Assembly: GCA_002409405.1 (NCBI GenBank) | Contig: DHNG01000031.1 | Span: forward strand, 31,001 to 48,300 | Reading direction: 5' to 3' | DNA: 17,300 nucleotides | Origin: Flavobacteriales bacterium UBA5422 | GTDB lineage: Bacteria; Bacteroidota; Bacteroidia; Flavobacteriales_D; Crocinitomicaceae | Shown here: piece after piece, positions 13,256 through 17,300 of the stretch | How the letters are laid out: each line of letters begins with the position of its first letter | Position numbering within the stretch: the first letter of the stretch is position 1 | Translations under genes and position numbers: made by a program | The notes under the pieces: generated by a model | The model's database searches: none | Told to the model about the DNA's origin: nothing | The model's input: the letters and a program-made list of their open reading frames with translations, nothing else

Positions 13256-13401
13256 TAATTCACTGTAAAATTAAACCAAACATTCTGAATTACTTCATAT
13301 TTACCGGAGATTGTTCCGGATTGTACAAGTAGAAAACGAACAAGTCGATTGAATAAGTTAAAGTAATGGTGCGTAAACGCTTCAATGACAATGAAAAAAA
13401 G

Positions 13402-13409
13402 TACATTTG
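13402..13409 (+). promoter_or_regulatory. -7 box of the protease gene
   Basis: TACATTTG is an exact TAnnTTTG match that ends 24 bases before the ATG at 13434. A -33 TTG is not obvious 17-23 bases upstream; a near-palindrome GCGTAAACGC (13371-13380) lies there instead. Confidence 0.6.
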
Positions 13410-13433
13410 TATATAGAACTTATCTGCATCGCT

Positions 13434-15002
13434 ATGGCAATTAAAATGGTTCAGGACGATCCTGAAGGAAATAACCGGTCTAAACGTTCCTATCGTGGAG
13501 GAGGTTCTTCGTCTTCCGGAGGTGGAATGGGCGGAGGACTGATCGGGTTGTTGATTAATTTTCTACCTTATTTACTGAAGCGACCGAAATTGTTACTCAT
13601 TGTAGCTGTTATCGGAATCGGACTCTACTTTTTTGCAGGAAAAGGCTGTTCAGCGGACGGACTGCTGAACCAGGGAAATTTACCGTTCTCACTGGGAGGG
13701 GAGATGAACAAAGAAATCTACAATGAAACGGAAATCTTCGAACCACTTGCTGATAATAAGAAAAATCCACTACCTGAACGGGTAAGTTTACAGAAATATT
13801 GCCCTACGCCAATGAACCAGGGGGTACAGGGATCCTGTGTCGCATGGGCAAGTGCTTATGCTGCACGCACCATTATTGAAGCGCAGCGAACAGGTCAACG
13901 TCCGGATGATATTAAATTTTCTCCTTCCTTTATGTACAATCAGATCAGCATTGATCATAAGACATGCCAGGGATCGTACATCAAATACGCGATGGACAAC
14001 ATGCTGGATGTTGGAGCTGTTCCTTTCAATTCTTTCCGGTACAATGAAAATAATTGTACTGAGCAACCTTCAGGATCGTTGAAACAGCAGGCGAATGCAT
14101 ATAAAATCAAAGGATTTCAACGGTTGACAGATGAAAAAAGAGGAAAGGTCTATGAACTTTTAGGAATGAAACAAAACCTGGCAAAAGGTTCTCCCATTAT
14201 TATCGGGATGATGGTTGGAGGTTCATTTATGCAGGGGATGATGGGAAAAGAATTCTGGAATCCGACAGCACAGGATTATTACCAGCAAGGATTCGGAGGA
14301 CACGCCATGTGTGTGGTAGGATATGACGATTACTACGAGGGAGGAGCATTCTTGTTGATGAATTCCTGGGGGACCGATTGGGGGAAAGACGGCTTTGCCT
14401 GGGTGCGGTATTCGGATTTCAAAGAATTCAATGTGGAAGCATACGGATTATACCCGATGGGAGATGCCAGTAAAAAAACAGTTACTTCATTTGATGGAAG
14501 CTTTGGACTGGAATTGAATGCAGGAAAGAAAACAATTGCATTGAAAACAATTTCAGATCATTACTTCGAAACAGTAGGAACGGTGAAAAAAAACGACCAA
14601 TTTAAAATTGAGTTTACCAATAACCAGGAATGTTATACCTACGTATTCGGACAGGAAAATGACGGAACGGTTTCTGTTTTATTCCCCTATACTCCAAAAC
14701 ATTCCCCGTATTGCGGAATCACAGGTACACGCTTGTTTCCTTCGGACTATTCCATGCAACCGGATGAAGTTGGTAATAAAGACAAATTCGCGGTACTGGT
14801 GACCAAACAACCGATCGATTACGATGCTGTGAAACAACAAATAGGTAAAGCCAGCGGTGCAACACTGGAAGGCAAAATGGAATCCGTTTTTCGCTCAAAA
14901 ACGAGTAATCAGTTACAATTGAGCGGTAATGAAACAATTCGATTCAGTACAGAAGTAAATGAGAACCAGGTGGTGTACTTTGTGATTGGAGTGAATAAGT
15001 GA
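13434..15002 (+). CDS. Membrane-anchored papain-family (C1) cysteine protease with DUF4384-like C-terminus
   Basis: A 522-residue protein. Residues 1-35 are basic, then Gly/Ser-rich (RGGGSSSSGGGMGGG). Hydrophobic segments follow at about 36-48 and 52-69, then Gly-Cys. The peptidase domain spans about 110-345 with all catalytic residues: oxyanion Gln129 and Cys135 (NQGVQGSCVAWA, the papain Gln-to-Cys spacing of 6), His290 (GGHAMCVVGYDD) and Asn310 (LLMNSWGTDWGKDGFAWV). Residues about 385-480 (VKKNDQFKIEFTNNQECYTYVF, then SVLFPYTPKHSPYCG and DKFAVLVTKQPIDYDAV) look like DUF4384, known in surface and protein-kinase-like proteins. The frame also runs upstream to 13407, but that would start inside the promoter, so the ATG at 13434 is used. 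It likely acts outside the cytoplasmic membrane, tethered by its N-terminus. Substrate unknown. Confidence 0.88.
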   Translation: MAIKMVQDDPEGNNRSKRSYRGGGSSSSGGGMGGGLIGLLINFLPYLLKRPKLLLIVAVIGIGLYFFAGKGCSADGLLNQGNLPFSLGGEMNKEIYNETEIFEPLADNKKNPLPERVSLQKYCPTPMNQGVQGSCVAWASAYAARTIIEAQRTGQRPDDIKFSPSFMYNQISIDHKTCQGSYIKYAMDNMLDVGAVPFNSFRYNENNCTEQPSGSLKQQANAYKIKGFQRLTDEKRGKVYELLGMKQNLAKGSPIIIGMMVGGSFMQGMMGKEFWNPTAQDYYQQGFGGHAMCVVGYDDYYEGGAFLLMNSWGTDWGKDGFAWVRYSDFKEFNVEAYGLYPMGDASKKTVTSFDGSFGLELNAGKKTIALKTISDHYFETVGTVKKNDQFKIEFTNNQECYTYVFGQENDGTVSVLFPYTPKHSPYCGITGTRLFPSDYSMQPDEVGNKDKFAVLVTKQPIDYDAVKQQIGKASGATLEGKMESVFRSKTSNQLQLSGNETIRFSTEVNENQVVYFVIGVNK

Positions 15003-15017
15003 TTCGCTTCACTATTG

Positions 15018-15032
15018 TTACTTTTCAAGTAA
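15018..15032. other. Short hairpin between protease and GldM-like genes
   Basis: TTACTT and AAGTAA form a 6-base stem with a 3-base loop, 15 bases after the protease stop codon. Just before it AGTGA/TCACT forms another small stem that includes the stop codon. No U-tract follows, so terminator function is doubtful. Confidence 0.25.
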
Positions 15033-15062
15033 TCCTCATTCTATAGTGTACTAAAAATAAGG

Positions 15063-15692
15063 ATGTATCGAATGATTGAGAAAAAAATGATTGGCTTATT
15101 GCTTATTACTGCAGTAATAAATGGAATGGCTTATGGACAACAGGACAAAACCTTTATTATTTTCCCGGAAGTAAGGACATTGTATACAGAATTTGATAAC
15201 CTTGTTCGTATCCATTCTGAAAACAGGAAGATAAAACTGGCATGTACAGGATGTGACACCATTTACAGACTATCGGATAACAAGAATGAGTGGGTTGTCA
15301 GGATTGATCAACAAAAAACAGCTACGTTTATTGTAACAGATAAAAAAGAACGTATTCTTCATAAAGAGATGATTCATGTTATTCCTGTGCCAACTCCATC
15401 TGTATACCTGGATGGCATAGATGCACAATCGGTGCTTTCAAAAATGCCATCAATAATTGATTTGAAATTAGATGAATCAGTTCCTCTTAACGTACAGTTT
15501 TTAATTATGCACTGGCAGATAAACATCAATGAACAAGCGTTTAAAGGTTCCGGGAGAGCTATTTCAGAAGAAGTTAAAACATACATTAAACATACAAAGA
15601 GCGGTATCATTCATTTAACGATAACGTATTACGGCCCGACGGGAAAACACGAAATGAATGACTTTTTTGCGTTTAAACTAGAAAGAGATTGA
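15063..15692 (+). CDS. Secreted GldM C-terminal domain-like protein
   Basis: A 209-residue exported protein. In-frame ATGs at 15063, 15072 and 15087 all precede a signal peptide (MIGLLLITAVINGMAYGQ). The mature part follows the layout of the C-terminal periplasmic domains of GldM. FPEVRTLYTEFDNLVRI matches the N-V-L-Y-R-G-x-D-N-P-x-x-I type of strand. VIPVPTPSVYLDGI matches the conserved P-x-P-x-x-Y-V-G-G linker. FKGSGRAISEEVKTYIKHTKSGIIHLTITYYGPTGK matches the segment where residues before the conserved I-x-x-GP give a beta-rich end. GldM is a 500-residue membrane protein of the T9SS/gliding motor; here there is no membrane helix or long N-terminal part, only a soluble domain. Thus it is probably a free periplasmic or secreted domain. 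Two cysteines (ACTGC) may be paired. Family call is by motif reading. Confidence 0.65.
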   Translation: MYRMIEKKMIGLLLITAVINGMAYGQQDKTFIIFPEVRTLYTEFDNLVRIHSENRKIKLACTGCDTIYRLSDNKNEWVVRIDQQKTATFIVTDKKERILHKEMIHVIPVPTPSVYLDGIDAQSVLSKMPSIIDLKLDESVPLNVQFLIMHWQININEQAFKGSGRAISEEVKTYIKHTKSGIIHLTITYYGPTGKHEMNDFFAFKLERD

Positions 15693-15714
15693 CTTTCCGG
15701 GTAAAATCGCCTAT

Positions 15715-15741
15715 AAAAAAAGCCCCATTGCTGAGGCCTTT
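15715..15741 (-). terminator. Intrinsic terminator of the lipoprotein gene
   Basis: On the minus strand GCCTC (plus 15733-15737) pairs with GGGGC (15722-15726), with AAA/TTT extending the stem past one bulged G, and seven T follow. It begins about 20 bases after the lipoprotein stop codon. On the plus strand it may also serve the GldM-like gene, though with only three T. Confidence 0.6.
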
Positions 15742-15761
15742 CGTGATGGTGGTATTCGGTT

Positions 15762-16448
15762 TTATTCCAAATCCATTTTAATTGACTTTTCTGTAGTGTA
15801 CGTTCCTGAGAAGTTGTTATCTGTTTTTACGATACTTTCAGATGTGAGGGATAACTTTTTTCGGGACGAATCCTCAACAACGTAAATCGTAGAAAAATCT
15901 CCCAATTCATACGTGTTGTTGGTTACATCAGAAATCGGTACAATATCCGGCTGTCCTTCCATGATGAATGTAAGAACGTTGGATACCTTCTCCTGTAAAG
16001 TCTGAAACAAAATACGCTCCCGTTTCCCATATCCGTCTTCTTTCCCTTTTTCCAGGAAATTCCACGAACCGGAAGCTGAATAATAACGTGTAAACCGTCT
16101 GAGTGTATCTTGATATGTGTGTTCTGTATAATATTCCCTGATCAGATTCCATGTTCCGTCTTTACGAATGGTAAATGTGTTTCGCAGTGTTTTTCCCTGG
16201 GAGGTAGTTACTACCGTGGGTTGCCCTGTTGGCAATTGATTATAAGTTATAGCAGCTTCCGATTGATCCAGTTTTATGAACTCCGTCTGTGTCATAGTTT
16301 GGTCAATTCTGGTAGTTGTTTCTTCGTAGTTGGTAATCTTCCAATCCTTGTCGATTTTTCCCTTTGTTGTCTTCCCGCAGGAAGTAACCATCAACCCGGC
16401 AGAAAGCACAGTTGCTCCGAGTAAGTAAGTAATGTTGATGTGTTTCAT
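15762..16448 (-). CDS. Hypothetical lipoprotein
   Basis: A 228-residue lipoprotein. The N-terminus MKHINITYLLGATVLSAGLMVTSCGK carries a lipobox with Cys24. The mature chain begins KIDKDWKITNYEETTTRID and has alternating strands and Thr/Tyr-rich segments: TFTIRKDGTWNLIREYYTEHTYQ, then ASGSWNFLEKGKEDGYGKRERIL. These DGTW and SGSWNF segments resemble lipocalin-like domains of Bacteroidota lipoproteins, which start WxI and contain F-x-x-DGTW. I do not claim a named family. The position beside GldM-like genes suggests an envelope role, no more. It is convergent with the GldM-like gene and has its own terminator and an upstream TAACTTTG box. Confidence 0.78.
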   Translation of the reverse strand: MKHINITYLLGATVLSAGLMVTSCGKTTKGKIDKDWKITNYEETTTRIDQTMTQTEFIKLDQSEAAITYNQLPTGQPTVVTTSQGKTLRNTFTIRKDGTWNLIREYYTEHTYQDTLRRFTRYYSASGSWNFLEKGKEDGYGKRERILFQTLQEKVSNVLTFIMEGQPDIVPISDVTNNTYELGDFSTIYVVEDSSRKKLSLTSESIVKTDNNFSGTYTTEKSIKMDLE

Positions 16449-16471
16449 AATAATACATTTAGATGTTAACC

Positions 16472-16479
16472 CAAAGTTA
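16472..16479 (-). promoter_or_regulatory. Candidate -7 box of the lipoprotein gene
   Basis: On the minus strand TAACTTTG matches TAnnTTTG and lies 23 bases upstream of the ATG at 16448. No TTG lies at the expected upstream distance, so this is moderate. Confidence 0.4.
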
Positions 16480-16591
16480 AGAGAAGTACCTTTCTATTGT
16501 ATAGCAGGAAACTCAATGATGAAAACAGTTGAGTAAGTAAAAAATACTATTTTGAAGAATCTAGTTATCGGATGAATTAAACTGACAGAAA

Positions 16592-17300
16592 TTATTCCGT
16601 TAAGGTTATTTTGATATTTGGAATAATTTTTCGGGGGCAACTTTCACCAATAATGGTTGCTGTTTTAATCCACAATATATCTCCCGGATTCATTCGCTTT
16701 ATTTTTCTAATCTGGCCGTTTACAAACAAATTTCCGTAATTGATTTTAGACCGTTCTAATCCAGCATAAACGAATTGTTCTTCTCCATATTTATCTTGTT
16801 TCACTACATATGTTTTATTCAGGTGATGTAGTACTTTCTCTCTACCTGATCGCTTGATGATAACTGCTTCAAAAGAAGAAACATGGTTGTTGGCAATTAG
16901 TAAGCTGTGAGGATAAGTGTATATCAGCTTCAGATTATTCAATAACTCGGGTTTGGTCGCAAATGAATCCCGTATAGTTCCCAGAAAAATAGCATGATGT
17001 GGATGAGGAAGAATATTGATTATCTCAGTCTGTATCTTCTGTCCATTCTGATAAATAATGAATGTGTCCATTCCTCTTTTTGTTGGTGTATAGAGAAAGT
17101 GCATGTTTTCGATGAATGCAGTGTCAGCATTATTAGAGTGAATAACAGAGAAGGAATTCAAAGAATCTGTACTATTTATTCTCATCAGGTTTGTGGCGTA
17201 ATGGTAAGCGATTTTTTCGTTCGGATCAGTTAAGCTCTCATTCGTAATAAAAATTTGACCGTGTGCCAGTGTAAGGGAACCCAAAATAAATAAAAAAAGA
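16592..17300 (-). CDS. Secreted GldM C-terminal domain-like protein, N-terminus beyond the window edge
   Basis: The minus-strand frame ends at 16592 and remains open to the right edge. The last bases upstream read LFLFILGSLTLAHGQ, the end of a signal peptide, so the start codon lies outside. About 230 residues are visible. Towards the middle ILPHPHHAIFLGTIRDS matches the conserved Pro-rich linker followed by Y/F-x-G in GldM. The end, VNGQIRKIKRMNPGDILWIKTATIIGESC then PRKIIPNIKITL, strongly resembles the GldM C-terminal domain end with I-x-x-x-x-x-GD-x-x-x-I-x-x-I-x-x-G. Like the other GldM-like gene it is soluble and lacks the GldM membrane segment. The sequence is clearly divergent from the 15063-15692 copy. 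Partial, so length is unknown; family call by motif reading. Confidence 0.65.
   Translation of the reverse strand, partial: LFLFILGSLTLAHGQIFITNESLTDPNEKIAYHYATNLMRINSTDSLNSFSVIHSNNADTAFIENMHFLYTPTKRGMDTFIIYQNGQKIQTEIINILPHPHHAIFLGTIRDSFATKPELLNNLKLIYTYPHSLLIANNHVSSFEAVIIKRSGREKVLHHLNKTYVVKQDKYGEEQFVYAGLERSKINYGNLFVNGQIRKIKRMNPGDILWIKTATIIGESCPRKIIPNIKITLTE

Noticed and set aside
13067..13332. Plus-strand frames opposite the kinase gene start
   Set aside because: Antisense shadows of a well-supported kinase gene, with no motifs of their own.
13407..13433. Upstream TTG start for the protease gene
   Set aside because: It would start within the TACATTTG promoter box; the ATG at 13434 fits better.
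1..17300. Mobile element, CRISPR array, tRNA or phage region
   Set aside because: No transposase, integrase, regularly spaced repeats, cloverleaf-like sequence or phage structural genes are visible.

Overview
The window looks like chromosomal DNA of a member of the Bacteroidota, most likely order Flavobacteriales. The evidence is a type IX secretion (T9SS) type A sorting domain on one secreted protein, free-standing relatives of the C-terminal domains of the gliding/T9SS protein GldM, promoters of the TTG / TAnnTTTG type instead of -35/-10 boxes, few Shine-Dalgarno sequences, and small lipoproteins with late lipobox cysteines. A Crocinitomicaceae (Fluviicola-like) origin is my leaning, not something I can prove from the sequence. 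I see no plasmid, phage, transposase, tRNA, rRNA or CRISPR signal.

Layout. 1-438 (-) is the N-terminal part of an exported protein cut by the window edge. 536-1000 (+) encodes a DUF4268 protein. 1038-1847 (+) encodes a T9SS cargo protein with a jellyroll-like domain. 1848-2205 has no gene but holds a 114-bp imperfect palindromic element. 2206-3095 (-) is a two-gene operon of tandem paralogous small membrane proteins, with its promoter overlapping that of the divergent metabolic genes. 3226-5888 (+) holds ornithine aminotransferase followed by a phosphohexomutase with a TTG start. 5967-7466 (+) is a membrane-anchored FMN/3Fe-4S glutamate synthase-like protein, followed by a strong terminator. 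7544-8191 (+) encodes a LURP-one/Tubby-C-like protein. 8258-9064 (+) encodes an outer-membrane beta-barrel candidate that converges, with overlapping stop codons, on a beta-helix lipoprotein at 9061-10491 (-).

The second half has ribosomal protein L31 type B (10622-10879) with its own promoter and terminator. A thioredoxin-fold protein (10986-11537) is followed in the same reading frame by a membrane protein without a normal start codon (11544-12095). A HipA-like kinase/DUF3037 gene pair lies on the minus strand (13251-12099). A membrane-tethered papain-family protease with a DUF4384-like tail follows (13434-15002). The end holds a secreted GldM-C-like protein (15063-15692, +), a lipoprotein (15762-16448, -), and a second GldM-C-like secreted protein running off the right edge (16592-17300, -).

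The genes fall into three themes: housekeeping (rocD, phosphohexomutase, GltS-like, L31); envelope and secreted proteins (T9SS cargo, beta-barrel, beta-helix lipoprotein, tethered protease, GldM-C-like proteins); and poorly characterised regulators or enzymes (HipA-like kinase with DUF3037, LURP-one-like, DUF4268). No dense defence island or biosynthetic cluster is visible. The most interesting leads are the free-standing GldM-C-like proteins, the membrane-tethered papain-family protease and the gene without a standard start codon.
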